In this document: one piece after another, positions 1-7,529 of the stretch
Layout of the letters: each line of letters starts with the position of its first letter
How positions within the stretch are numbered: position 1 is the first letter of the stretch
Source of the DNA: a virus
Strand: one strand, 5' to 3'
Virus record (IMG/VR): IMGVR_UViG_3300036944_001031
Span: 1-37,505 of that record
Length of the DNA stretch: 37,505 nt
Made by a program: the position numbers and the translations under genes
Notes under the pieces: model-generated
The model's input: the letters and a program-made list of their open reading frames with translations, nothing else
Databases searched by the model: none
What the model was told of the DNA's origin: nothing

Positions 1-1
1 T

Positions 2-577
2 AAGCAATCGGGTGGCCTAGCTTCATTCAAGGGAATATCGGCGTCGATATCTACAACCGAGGCGCTTTTAGCTTTAGGTATAAACATCGACGCTGATTTA
101 GCGGCTAGCATAGCAGAGACCAACGCAATTCTAGCTTTGATCGTAGCATTACAAGCTGACTTGTCTGCGAGCGGTACAATTACAGACGCTAACATGGCGA
201 TCATCATTCTACTTGAGGCGGCTCTATCTGCTAGTGGAACTCTTACCGATGCTCAGTTAAATAACATTTTAAATCTAGCGGCTTCGATGTCGGCAAACAT
301 GACCCTTACTAATAGCATTACAAACTTAGTAAACTTGTCGGCAGATATATCAAACGCAGCGGCTGGAGTGGCAACGCCTGAACAAATAGCTGCCGCCGTA
401 TGGAATGCCTTAATTGCAGACTATCAAACTTCTGGCACTACTGGAGAAGCTATCAGTAACGCAGGAGCCGGCGGTAATCCTTGGGCTGCACTTCTTGCTT
501 CGAACATAGATGACGGCACATTCGGTAAAAAGATACAGGAACTATTAACTAAAATAGATTATTTAGGATTAAAATAA
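2..577 (+). CDS. Phage structural protein with ~21-residue repeats, 5'-truncated
   Basis: The reading frame is open from base 2, so the N-terminus lies outside the window; 191 residues are visible. The visible part holds about three imperfect repeats of roughly 21 residues built around the pattern LSASGT-(I/L)-TDA, all small and hydrophobic residues. It ends in a region (AAAVWNALIADY...GTTGEAIS) of a type often seen in phage head and tail proteins. It lies directly upstream of the prohead protease with a 10-base gap, so it belongs to the head module. I do not recognise a specific function; a structural or minor virion role is inferred from position only. Confidence 0.6.
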   Translation, partial: KQSGGLASFKGISASISTTEALLALGINIDADLAASIAETNAILALIVALQADLSASGTITDANMAIIILLEAALSASGTLTDAQLNNILNLAASMSANMTLTNSITNLVNLSADISNAAAGVATPEQIAAAVWNALIADYQTSGTTGEAISNAGAGGNPWAALLASNIDDGTFGKKIQELLTKIDYLGLK

Positions 578-587
578 AGGAGGTCTA

Positions 588-1622
588 GTGGAACAAAAAG
601 ACATGATGTCTATAAAAGGCGTTGAGATTTTCTCCGCTGGAAAATGGAACGGGGACGAATACTCTAAGGCAGATCTATCAGAAATGGTCTTAGCTTTTGA
701 GGAAAACAAAACTGGATCTAGACCTTTCCTAAAACTAGGTCACGATCCAAAACAACAGCTACTCCAAAGGGATGGGCTACCTTCCGCCGGCTGGGTTGAT
801 AAGATTTACGTTAGCGGAGACAAATTGTTAGCGGATTTTGTTGACATACCCCGCAAGGTTTATGCTTTAATAAAGCAGAAGGCATATCGAAAAGTATCTT
901 CAGAGATTTTCTGGAACATTAAAATAGGCCAAAAAACATACAAAAGAATGCTCGCGGCGGTTGCTCTTTTAGGAGCTGACACCCCGGGAGTTCAGAATCT
1001 AAGCGACATCCTAGCGATGTATGACATCAAAGACAGCTATGAAAAAATGGGACGGGGTGAAGACCTTGATCTTAAATTATTTGATTTAGAAGAAAGTAAT
1101 AAAAAGGAGTTTATAACAATGGAAAAAACAGAAGCAGAATTGAAGCTAGAAGCAGATCTTCAGGCAGAAAAAGAAAAAGCAGAAGCTCAGCTAAAAGAAT
1201 TCACAGCTAAGCAAGAAGAAGCACAAAAAGAACTTGAGGCGTTAAAGCAATTTAAAGTAGATGCAGAGGCTCGCGAAGCAAAGCTAAATGAAGAAAAAGC
1301 ACAGGCAGAGATCGAGAAATTCTACACTGAAATGGCAGCCGAGGGTTTAGCTACTCCTGCTATGAAAGAATACATCGTCGAACTTCTAGGAGCAGATAAA
1401 AAAGAATATACTGCTAAAAAATTAGACAAAAAAGATACTGTTAAAGAAATGTTAAAATTATTCAAAGCCGGAAACGAAGTTAACTTAGATGAGAGTTCTT
1501 CTAAAGGCAAAGAGTACAAAATGGACGACAAAGCTATGGACGAAAAAGTTCAGGCTTATATGAAAGAAAACAAATGCAGCTATGGACAAGCTGTTAAAGC
1601 TCTAAAACTAAAATCAAAATAG
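588..1622 (+). CDS. Prohead protease-scaffold fusion (Mu gpI-like)
   Basis: A 344-residue protein starting at GTG, placed 4 bases after a strong AAGGAGG ribosome site. Residues ~8-150 resemble the Mu I-type head maturation protease: VEIFSAGKWNGDEYS, then a KLGHD stretch, GWVDKI and an ADF...KVSSEIFW region. Residues ~178-240 are a highly charged Glu/Lys/Ala coiled coil, as expected of a scaffold, and the tail (~310-344) is a compact basic region. Known for this family: the protease cleaves scaffold and sometimes capsid during head maturation, and the scaffold templates the shell. It sits just upstream of decoration and capsid genes, the normal place. Catalytic residues cannot be assigned by eye. 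Confidence 0.75.
   Translation: MEQKDMMSIKGVEIFSAGKWNGDEYSKADLSEMVLAFEENKTGSRPFLKLGHDPKQQLLQRDGLPSAGWVDKIYVSGDKLLADFVDIPRKVYALIKQKAYRKVSSEIFWNIKIGQKTYKRMLAAVALLGADTPGVQNLSDILAMYDIKDSYEKMGRGEDLDLKLFDLEESNKKEFITMEKTEAELKLEADLQAEKEKAEAQLKEFTAKQEEAQKELEALKQFKVDAEAREAKLNEEKAQAEIEKFYTEMAAEGLATPAMKEYIVELLGADKKEYTAKKLDKKDTVKEMLKLFKAGNEVNLDESSSKGKEYKMDDKAMDEKVQAYMKENKCSYGQAVKALKLKSK
1119..1622 (+). CDS. Nested in-frame scaffold protein (internal start)
   Basis: Inside the protease-scaffold gene an ATG at residue 178 is preceded by AAAAAGGAG with a 9-base spacing, a ribosome site as good as those of the neighbouring genes. It would give a separate 167-residue protein made only of the coiled-coil scaffold and C-terminal domain. 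Known parallels are lambda C/Nu3 and Mu I/Z, where the scaffold is also made alone from an internal in-frame start. The start is seen directly; its use is inferred. Confidence 0.65.
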   Translation: MEKTEAELKLEADLQAEKEKAEAQLKEFTAKQEEAQKELEALKQFKVDAEAREAKLNEEKAQAEIEKFYTEMAAEGLATPAMKEYIVELLGADKKEYTAKKLDKKDTVKEMLKLFKAGNEVNLDESSSKGKEYKMDDKAMDEKVQAYMKENKCSYGQAVKALKLKSK

Positions 1623-1651
1623 AGCACACCAATAAGAAAGGAGTCTAAAAA

Positions 1652-2032
1652 ATGTCACATATCCCACCAATCTCAATGAAAGTTAATGCGACTATCGCGG
1701 CTTACCGCATCGTTACTGCTTTAACTGGAACTGCGCACACTGTAAAAGTTCCCGCTTCTGCTTCTGAGCTTCCTATCGGCATCACTTGCGATACAGTTCT
1801 AGACACTAGCGTAGCTATTCCTGTAGCAATCTCGGGAATTCAGAAACTTTACTTTAACGACACAGTAGCTTCCGGCGCTTACGTTGCATCAAACAACGCA
1901 GGTCAAGGGGTTCCTCACGCTAACGTAACGGCTGGATCTTATGTTGTCGGTATCTTGATCGGACCCGCAGTCGCTGCGACCGCTACAATTGCCGATGTTT
2001 TAATTAACCCACACTATAAAGCAATCCCATAA
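1652..2032 (+). CDS. Small head decoration protein (capsid cement)
   Basis: A 126-residue protein with ribosome site AAAGGAG. It is rich in Ala, Val and Thr with no charged clusters and shows alternating beta-type segments such as GIQKLYF and GSYVVGILIGPAVAA. Size, composition and place between the scaffold gene and the major capsid gene match small capsid-stabilising decoration proteins (DUF2190/gpD-like types). The function is inferred mainly from gene order. It is probably made in large amounts together with the capsid protein. Confidence 0.55.
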   Translation: MSHIPPISMKVNATIAAYRIVTALTGTAHTVKVPASASELPIGITCDTVLDTSVAIPVAISGIQKLYFNDTVASGAYVASNNAGQGVPHANVTAGSYVVGILIGPAVAATATIADVLINPHYKAIP

Positions 2033-2065
2033 CTGATTGGATAACTTAAGAAAGGAGTTTGAAAA

Positions 2066-2974
2066 ATGCCATTAAAGTCACAATTACACGTAAATCAGCT
2101 TTTATCTAACGTATCCGTTCAGTATAAGAACGAAGAATATATCGCAGATAAAGTATTCCCAAAAATCGCGGTTATGAAAGACACGGATCTATACCGAGTA
2201 TATGATCGTTCTTTTAAAATCCCAGAATCAAAGCGCGCTCCTAAAGGTGTAGCTAAAGAATTTTCATTCGAATTTTCTACTAGCTCATACGCTTTAGAAC
2301 AACACGCACTTAAAGATTATGTGGGCGTAGACGAAGAAGAAAACAACGACCAAGGTTCTCTAGAAGTAGATACTGTCGAGTCATTGACAGACGCTATTAT
2401 GCGAAGAATGGAATTGTCTGTTGCTTCTTTATTCACGACTACTAACTGGTCTTTGAATGTGTCTCTAGCTGCGGCTTCTGCTTGGAGCTCGAACACAATC
2501 ACTTCAGATCCGGTTCCTGTTTGGGATACAGGCGCGACAACTGTAATCAACAACTCAGGTAAAACACCGACTTTCGGTATCTTGCCAAGAGATGGTTACA
2601 TCGCGATCAAAAACCACGTTTCTGTTCTAGATCGTATTAAGTACACTAGCTCAGAAGTTTCTAAGAACATGATCCAAGCATTGATCGGTGTTAACGAATT
2701 GTTAGTCCCTACCGCGGTTCAGGATACTGCCGCTGACGGTCTAGCTCCAGTTATGTCACCATTCTTCGCAGATTTTGCTTTCTTAGGATGGAAACCTGCT
2801 GGCGGTGGCGGAATCAAGACACCTTCATGCGGTTATATGTTTGAACGTTCTGCTCCACGAGTTCGCTCATGGAAAGACGAAGAGCGTAACGCGACAGCTA
2901 TCGAAGTTGAAATTAAATATCAACCTAAGATTGTTGCCTCACTAACTGGCTATCTAATTAAAGATACAGTTTAG
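2066..2974 (+). CDS. Major capsid protein
   Basis: A 302-residue protein with an AAAGGAG ribosome site 7 bases before ATG. The N-terminal part has features common in phage capsid proteins: NVSVQYKNEEYIADKVFP, followed by a region ending DYVGVDEEE, a long helix around LTDAIMRRMELSVASLF, and a C-terminal beta-rich end. It follows the decoration gene directly and is followed by a structured intergenic region, as expected for the most strongly expressed late gene. An HK97-type fold is inferred from family knowledge, not shown here. It has no separate N-terminal scaffold segment, which fits a separately encoded scaffold. Confidence 0.75.
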   Translation: MPLKSQLHVNQLLSNVSVQYKNEEYIADKVFPKIAVMKDTDLYRVYDRSFKIPESKRAPKGVAKEFSFEFSTSSYALEQHALKDYVGVDEEENNDQGSLEVDTVESLTDAIMRRMELSVASLFTTTNWSLNVSLAAASAWSSNTITSDPVPVWDTGATTVINNSGKTPTFGILPRDGYIAIKNHVSVLDRIKYTSSEVSKNMIQALIGVNELLVPTAVQDTAADGLAPVMSPFFADFAFLGWKPAGGGGIKTPSCGYMFERSAPRVRSWKDEERNATAIEVEIKYQPKIVASLTGYLIKDTV

Positions 2975-2985
2975 TAGTTACTTAG

Positions 2986-3060
2986 TTTTATAATATGAGT
3001 GGGCTGGTTTTCCGGGGGGTTTACTGGTCCACTCTCTATTAACCCCTCGATATTATAAAA
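2986..3060 (+). promoter_or_regulatory. Structured RNA element after the capsid gene
   Basis: A perfect 11-base inverted repeat (TTTTATAATAT at 2986-2996 and its complement at 3050-3060) closes a 53-base interior. Inside are GAGTGG/CCACTC (2997-3002 with 3029-3034) and the alternative GGGGTT/AACCCC (3016-3021 with 3041-3046). The 3' arm runs into the AAAAGGAG ribosome site of the next gene. It could be a processing or stability hairpin, a partial terminator, or a translation control for the downstream gene. No simple U-tract terminator follows. Confidence 0.55.
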
Positions 3061-3069
3061 GGAGTCATA

Positions 3070-3402
3070 ATGTCCGACATGAAAAAAGAACCCGTACCAT
3101 TTAAAGATGCGCCAGGATTAGAATCTAATCAGCACGCTAAAAAACTAGCTCAATCCGCAGCTAAAAAAAGAAAAACTAAATTCGAATCTTTCTATTCTCA
3201 GAAGGGCACTAAGGTTGTAAAGGTAACTTTTAAACCTACAGGCCAGTATCAGGAATACGTTGGCAATCTTGCCAAGACTAAAAGAGGCGAGGCTCAGCAA
3301 CTAAAAGACATGATCGTTATGTGGAAAAAAGAAAAACTTTGGATCGAACCACACATGCTAGACGAAGTTGCTACAGATAAAATTGAGAAACTAAGCAAGT
3401 AG
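3070..3402 (+). CDS. Hypothetical basic head-region protein
   Basis: A 110-residue Lys-rich protein starting 3 bases after AAAAGGAGTCATA. It has a basic stretch near residue 30-40 (AKKRKTKFES) and a compact C-terminal region with KDMIVMWKKEKLWIEP. I do not recognise the family. Its place between capsid and head-tail connector genes suggests a head-completion or structural accessory role. The ribosome site lies at the foot of the long hairpin after the capsid gene, so its translation may be lower than that of the capsid. Confidence 0.6.
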   Translation: MSDMKKEPVPFKDAPGLESNQHAKKLAQSAAKKRKTKFESFYSQKGTKVVKVTFKPTGQYQEYVGNLAKTKRGEAQQLKDMIVMWKKEKLWIEPHMLDEVATDKIEKLSK

Positions 3403-3419
3403 TGAAAGGACCGTGATCA

Positions 3420-3908
3420 GTGGGTACTTATTCAACGACAACAAGCCTTCAAGTAATAATGATAGGTACAAAATTTGATACCGTCACGACTGCTTTGGCC
3501 GATAAAATGCTCACTCGGGCCGAGAACGAAATAAATAAATATTTAAGCAAAAGGTATGATATCGGAGCATTCTATACAACGACTGCTTCGATACCTCCTT
3601 TATTAACAAGCCTGACCGATGATTTAGCCGCTGGGTATATGCACTTCTATAATTCTAGAGGCGGCAAGGATGCGATGTCTCGCGGTCAAGAATTGATTAA
3701 AATGGTTCAAGATAATTTAAAACTTATCGCAGATTACAAAGCCGATTTAATCGACTCTTCGGGTGATTCATTATCTGATAAAGACGGGTCTGGATATAAA
3801 ATCCAATCCACAACAGAAGATTACTCGAATACTTTTAACGAGGACGATCAGATCAACTGGGCTATCGATTCTGGAAAACTTGACGACATCGACAGCGAGA
3901 GGGACTAG
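3420..3908 (+). CDS. Head-tail connector / adaptor (DUF1320/gp6-like)
   Basis: A 162-residue protein starting at GTG after GAAAGGA. The N-terminal half is helical with the pattern ALADKMLTRAENEINKYLSKRYD and then LTDDLAAGYMHFY, which fits phage proteins that line the neck as a helical ring (DUF1320/gp6-type adaptors). The C-terminal third is acidic and probably flexible. Position after capsid and before a virion morphogenesis protein supports a head-completion role. The assignment rests on pattern and order, not on a diagnostic motif. Confidence 0.6.
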   Translation: MGTYSTTTSLQVIMIGTKFDTVTTALADKMLTRAENEINKYLSKRYDIGAFYTTTASIPPLLTSLTDDLAAGYMHFYNSRGGKDAMSRGQELIKMVQDNLKLIADYKADLIDSSGDSLSDKDGSGYKIQSTTEDYSNTFNEDDQINWAIDSGKLDDIDSERD

Positions 3909-3910
3909 CC

Positions 3911-4390
3911 TTGTCTGAAGTTGACGTAGCCGAATTTGATGACGCAGAAGTTAGAGAATTCCTAAGCGCACTTAGTGAAAAAACGGCTAAAATTAAAGGC
4001 GCTAAAAAAGAATACGCAGGACTTTTGTCAGCTATTGTTTACCAGGACGTAGTTCAGCATTTTGAAAAAGAAGCAGGCTCCGGCGGACCATGGGCTAAGT
4101 GGTCAGAAAGCTATAGAGAATCTATGGAAAAGCGTGGCCGAGCTGGGAATAAAATATTACAGGATTCGGGTAGACTAAAGAATTCATTCTTGCCTAAGAA
4201 TTACCGCCAAACTTCCGGTGGCATTCTATGGTTTAATCCAGCTAAGACAAAGACAGGTTTTCCATACGCCGCAGCTCATGACGAGGGTGGTCCTAAATTA
4301 CCACAGCGTGATTTTATGTGGCTATCTGATCAAGCAATGGACAAGATAGAAATTCAGACTCTACAATTTCTATTAGAAAAAGGAATTTAA
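3911..4390 (+). CDS. Virion morphogenesis / tail completion protein (Mu gpG-like)
   Basis: A 159-residue protein starting at TTG, 2 bases after the preceding stop and with GAGAGG upstream. It shows the typical pattern of the phage virion morphogenesis family (PF05069): WAKWSESYRESMEKRG, then LQDSGRLKNSF, an AAAHDEGG segment, and LPQRDFMWLS near the C-terminus. Known members help join head and tail or complete the tail. It is the second in a run of connector genes. The start is a rare codon, but no better in-frame start with a ribosome site is seen. Confidence 0.7.
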   Translation: MSEVDVAEFDDAEVREFLSALSEKTAKIKGAKKEYAGLLSAIVYQDVVQHFEKEAGSGGPWAKWSESYRESMEKRGRAGNKILQDSGRLKNSFLPKNYRQTSGGILWFNPAKTKTGFPYAAAHDEGGPKLPQRDFMWLSDQAMDKIEIQTLQFLLEKGI

Positions 4391-4391
4391 A

Positions 4392-4901
4392 ATGGCAGCA
4401 CGAGCCAACTTAAACGGAATAAAAGAGCAGATTCAAACCCTGTTGTTAGCCGCAAATACTACAACCGGCTCACCAATAGACCTATCCGCTAACCTGTCAG
4501 ACTCTAAACGGGTCCAAGAAGTGCTAAAAATAAACCCGGAGATGATTAGGCCCCAGGCTTCTATCTTCCCACTGGTGACCTGCTACATAGAAAATAAGAA
4601 CATAAAGCGCGACGATATAGCTAAATCCCAGCTAGACACTAAGCGAAGGGCCACTCTTTTAATTAACGTAGTCGGATCTATTTGGAATGATAATTACGAA
4701 AACTTTGACGAAGATCCAGCGGACGAGGATATTAACTATCTAATGGAAAACATCGAGTTAATTTTACGATCAGATTACAATTTGAACGCGACCTGCAATT
4801 GGCAAAAGCCTATCGAGGTCGGATATTTCACTACAGTTTTAACTGAACAAACTCACTTGCGCTCGGGTCTTTTGAAGCTCGAATGTGAAGTTTATTATTA
4901 A
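4392..4901 (+). CDS. Probable tail terminator protein
   Basis: A 169-residue protein beginning 1 base after the previous stop, with the ribosome site AAAAGGAA inside the end of that gene. A helical N-terminus (LNGIKEQIQTLLLAA) is followed by beta-rich segments such as ASIFPLVTCYIE and RRATLLINVVG, and then ENIELILRSD. Mixed alpha/beta proteins of this length in this position are usually tail terminators that cap the tail tube. No sequence motif proves it, so the call is by position and general shape. Confidence 0.5.
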   Translation: MAARANLNGIKEQIQTLLLAANTTTGSPIDLSANLSDSKRVQEVLKINPEMIRPQASIFPLVTCYIENKNIKRDDIAKSQLDTKRRATLLINVVGSIWNDNYENFDEDPADEDINYLMENIELILRSDYNLNATCNWQKPIEVGYFTTVLTEQTHLRSGLLKLECEVYY

Positions 4902-4916
4902 AGGAGAAACCCCCAA

Positions 4917-5903
4917 ATGAAAGACGATGCCTTAATCAGACAGTCGAATACGGCCTACAGCCAGTGGGCAGAGCAGTGGCGAGCAAACGCTACGATTCAT
5001 TCTAAATTTGAAATGAAGCCGCTTCATAACCTATCTAATTTAGGAATAGGCAAAGCCATTCTGTGCGTAGCGAACGGATACTCGTTAGAAGAAAACATGC
5101 AGACGATTAAAGAAAATGCCCATAACGTTGATATAATATGCTGCGACAAAACCCTAGGGCACTTGATCGATAATGGTGTAAAGCCAACCTATGTAATGGT
5201 TTGCGATGCAAATGTAAATTATGAGAAATACATGGAAAAGTGGAAAGATCAACTTTCTGATTCCATACTTTTAATCAACGTCTGCGGTAATCCCAAATGG
5301 TCTAAGAATGGTAACTGGAAAGATGTTTATTTCTTTGTTAATAAAGACGTAATCGATTCGCACCTAGAATTTTCTGGCCTATCTGGTTGTCAAAATTTTA
5401 TCCCAGCGGGGACTAATGTATCTAACGCTATGATAATTATTCTATCTCAGTCCGACAATGATGGTAAAAAGAACTTCTTTGGATACGATAAAATGCTCCT
5501 AATCGGCTACGATTACTCTTGGAGATTAGACGGAAAGTATTATGCCTATGACGAAAACGGAGACGGCAAAGCAGATTACATGAGGCATATTTATTTTAAT
5601 TCACCTAGCGGGAAATTCTGCTATTCTAGTGGAAACCTCTCGTTTTCTAAGGACTGGATCACAAAGTATATTAACACTTTCAATCTTCCAGTAGTCCAGT
5701 GCGCAAAAGACACTTTACTAAACCTTAGACTTAGTGGAGACTTAGGCTATCAAATGTCTTATCGGCACAAAACCGGGGACGCTTTCGAGGTTCGAAGTCT
5801 AGTTAAAGATTACGATAAACTTCAAAAAAAACTTAAAGAAACAAAAAACAAACTCGATGCTATCGGTAAAGACCATCACATGGCCGTAGCTAGAAGTATT
5901 TAG
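4917..5903 (+). CDS. DUF115 / Maf-like glycosyltransferase in the tail module
   Basis: A 328-residue protein with ribosome site AAAGGAGAAA. Residues ~40-110 show the core of the DUF115 (MptE/Maf-like) fold: GKAILCVANGYSLEENM, then VDIICCDKTLGHLIDNGVKP and YVMVCDAN. This matches the pattern where a GxxxSLE loop and a D at the end of a strand bind the nucleotide. Known relatives include motility accessory factor (Maf) proteins, which transfer nonulosonic sugars to flagellin, and a pterin pyrophosphokinase. The C-terminal ~40 residues form a Lys-rich coiled coil. It sits between the tail terminator and tail tube genes, so it may modify a tail protein (inference). Confidence 0.65.
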   Translation: MKDDALIRQSNTAYSQWAEQWRANATIHSKFEMKPLHNLSNLGIGKAILCVANGYSLEENMQTIKENAHNVDIICCDKTLGHLIDNGVKPTYVMVCDANVNYEKYMEKWKDQLSDSILLINVCGNPKWSKNGNWKDVYFFVNKDVIDSHLEFSGLSGCQNFIPAGTNVSNAMIIILSQSDNDGKKNFFGYDKMLLIGYDYSWRLDGKYYAYDENGDGKADYMRHIYFNSPSGKFCYSSGNLSFSKDWITKYINTFNLPVVQCAKDTLLNLRLSGDLGYQMSYRHKTGDAFEVRSLVKDYDKLQKKLKETKNKLDAIGKDHHMAVARSI

Positions 5904-5912
5904 GGGGTATTT

Positions 5913-6962
5913 ATGGCCGTTGGACAGGGTGTAGTTGTAGGTGATTTATCCTACGTCGCTATTGGAAGAGAATTAACTTACGGATCTTATAACACTGCAA
6001 CAGCGGGTCTGAATGTTTTAAGTGCAAATCTTAAAATCATGAAAGAGACAAAAATCCTAGAAGAAATTCAAACCTCTAGAACAAATTCAAACTATATTCA
6101 GCTAGGCAGAACTCTAGAGGCGAGCGTAGAGGCTTATTTCTCTCCTAGATCTTTGGCTTGTAATTACCTTTTACAAAATGCTTTCGGAGGCGGCGCTGTA
6201 ACTAGCGCGACTGCAACAGGCGATACTGTAGGGTCTGGCACATTTCAACATACGGTAAATATAAATAATTTCTTAACCACTTATTCTAGCTTGTGCATCA
6301 ACGCGCGCAAGGGTGATGCTACTAACGGAAAGATTTTCCAATACGATGGTCTAAGAGTAAATGAATTCGGCCTAGTTGCAGAATTAGACGAGCCTCTAAT
6401 GATGTCTGTTTCTATGGTTGGCAGAGACGCAACAGTCGGATCAAATGATGTTTCCTCTGTCCTAGATACCAGCGCACAAGTTCCTTTGAGCTTTGTAAAT
6501 GGAAGATTGTCTATCGAAACCAGCACGGCGGCTTTAACTTCAACTAGCTTTTGGCATGTTCAATCAGTAGAGGTAAAAGTATCAAACAATTTAAATTCAG
6601 ACAGCACAGCTCGCCGAATTGGTTCGGATACTCTGCAAGTTCTTCCGGCTGGGTTAGCTCAGTTCGAATTAAAGTGCACAATCCGATTTGATACTACTAC
6701 CGCATACGACGCTATGATGGCAGGGACTAGATTCGCTGCGGACTTTTTCTTTAGCGGATCTACAATGACGGGATCTAATTTAAGAGAAAGCATAAATTTA
6801 AATATGCCTTTCTTGTTAATCAGCGATGCGGGTGACCCAGAAATCGGTGGGCCAAATGAGCCTCTAACTAGCGAAGTTATTTTCGCAGTCCTTAGAGACC
6901 CAACCGCTTCCGGGTACGCAATGCGAGCTACGGTAATAAATAATACTAGTACTTATGCTTAG
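5913..6962 (+). CDS. Major tail tube protein
   Basis: A 349-residue protein starting after TAGGGGG with a 6-base spacing. It has a beta-rich sequence with a conserved-looking N-terminus (GDLSYVAIGRELTYGSY) and the pattern LGRTLEASVEAYFSPRSLACNYLLQNAFGG spread over residues ~67-95, typical of long phage tail tube proteins. A 'PLMMSVSMVGRDA' strand follows in the middle. It lies just before the frameshifted chaperone and tape measure genes, the normal order in siphoviruses. The 3' end overlaps the chaperone gene by 8 bases. Confidence 0.75.
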   Translation: MAVGQGVVVGDLSYVAIGRELTYGSYNTATAGLNVLSANLKIMKETKILEEIQTSRTNSNYIQLGRTLEASVEAYFSPRSLACNYLLQNAFGGGAVTSATATGDTVGSGTFQHTVNINNFLTTYSSLCINARKGDATNGKIFQYDGLRVNEFGLVAELDEPLMMSVSMVGRDATVGSNDVSSVLDTSAQVPLSFVNGRLSIETSTAALTSTSFWHVQSVEVKVSNNLNSDSTARRIGSDTLQVLPAGLAQFELKCTIRFDTTTAYDAMMAGTRFAADFFFSGSTMTGSNLRESINLNMPFLLISDAGDPEIGGPNEPLTSEVIFAVLRDPTASGYAMRATVINNTSTYA

Positions 6963-7365
6963 TTTTTTCAGATGGATTTTTGGAAAGAGTTTAGATCAAC
7001 ATTTGTCTGCGACCCGAACGGTTCGGGTTAAGGGCATAAGGTTTCAGATAAGGCGGTTAAATGCGCTCAATTATTTGGATGGTTCAAAAGCTCTTAGACA
7101 AACTTACGATACATATAAGTCAGGAAGCGCCACGGCTGGAGCTGTGGACTTTGGTGATAAAAAGATTACTGAGCACTTTGGCCATGTTCTTGTTGGTGGT
7201 GTGGTTGCTCCTAAACTTAGTTTTGATTCTAATGGTGATGGAATCCACGTTGATCAAATGTTCACAGACTGGGACTTGGTTGTTGGATTGTATAACGAGA
7301 TAATGTGGTTCACTTACGGTAAAAAAAAAATTCAGTCGTTAGCATCGCTAGGGAAAAAGCCGTAG
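6955..7365 (+). CDS. Tail assembly chaperone, short form (gpG-like)
   Basis: A 136-residue protein whose start overlaps the end of the tail tube gene by 8 bases. It is located between the tail tube and tape measure genes, the standard place of lambda G/T-type chaperones, which coat the tape measure during tail assembly. The last residues are read through a run of ten A (7321-7330), after which this frame stops quickly (LASLGKKP then stop). The main sequence is not recognisable beyond its position and frameshift structure. Confidence 0.7.
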   Translation: MLSFFRWIFGKSLDQHLSATRTVRVKGIRFQIRRLNALNYLDGSKALRQTYDTYKSGSATAGAVDFGDKKITEHFGHVLVGGVVAPKLSFDSNGDGIHVDQMFTDWDLVVGLYNEIMWFTYGKKKIQSLASLGKKP

Positions 7366-7529
7366 AGGTCGACTTCCTAGCGAAAAGATACGGAGTTTTA
7401 CCAAGTGAATTCTTAAAACTTTCAGCGGACGACTTTCAATTCAATTTGTTTGCTGCAAGATTGGGCACACAGGACGAAGCGCGAGCAATGGAAAAGGCGC
7501 AAAAAAGGGCAAGGATGCGTGGCAAATAA
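6955..7529 (+). CDS. Tail assembly chaperone, -1 frameshift product (gpGT-like)
   Basis: At the A10 run (7321-7330) a -1 slip enters a frame open for 66 further codons, ending at TAA 7527-7529. The fused protein would have about 191 residues. The added part is well-behaved protein sequence (REKAVEVDFLAKRYGVLPSEF, then LGTQDEARAMEKAQKRARM) and has no start codon of its own near the site, so it only makes sense as an extension. Known: lambda gpG/gpGT and many siphoviruses use exactly this arrangement. The A10 run might work by ribosomal slippage or by polymerase slippage; the sequence cannot decide. Confidence 0.8.

Noticed and set aside
7450-7518. Upstream extension of the tape measure gene from a TTG start
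   Set aside because: This part lies inside the -1 frameshift extension of the chaperone, and GTG 7519 has a proper AAGGA site.
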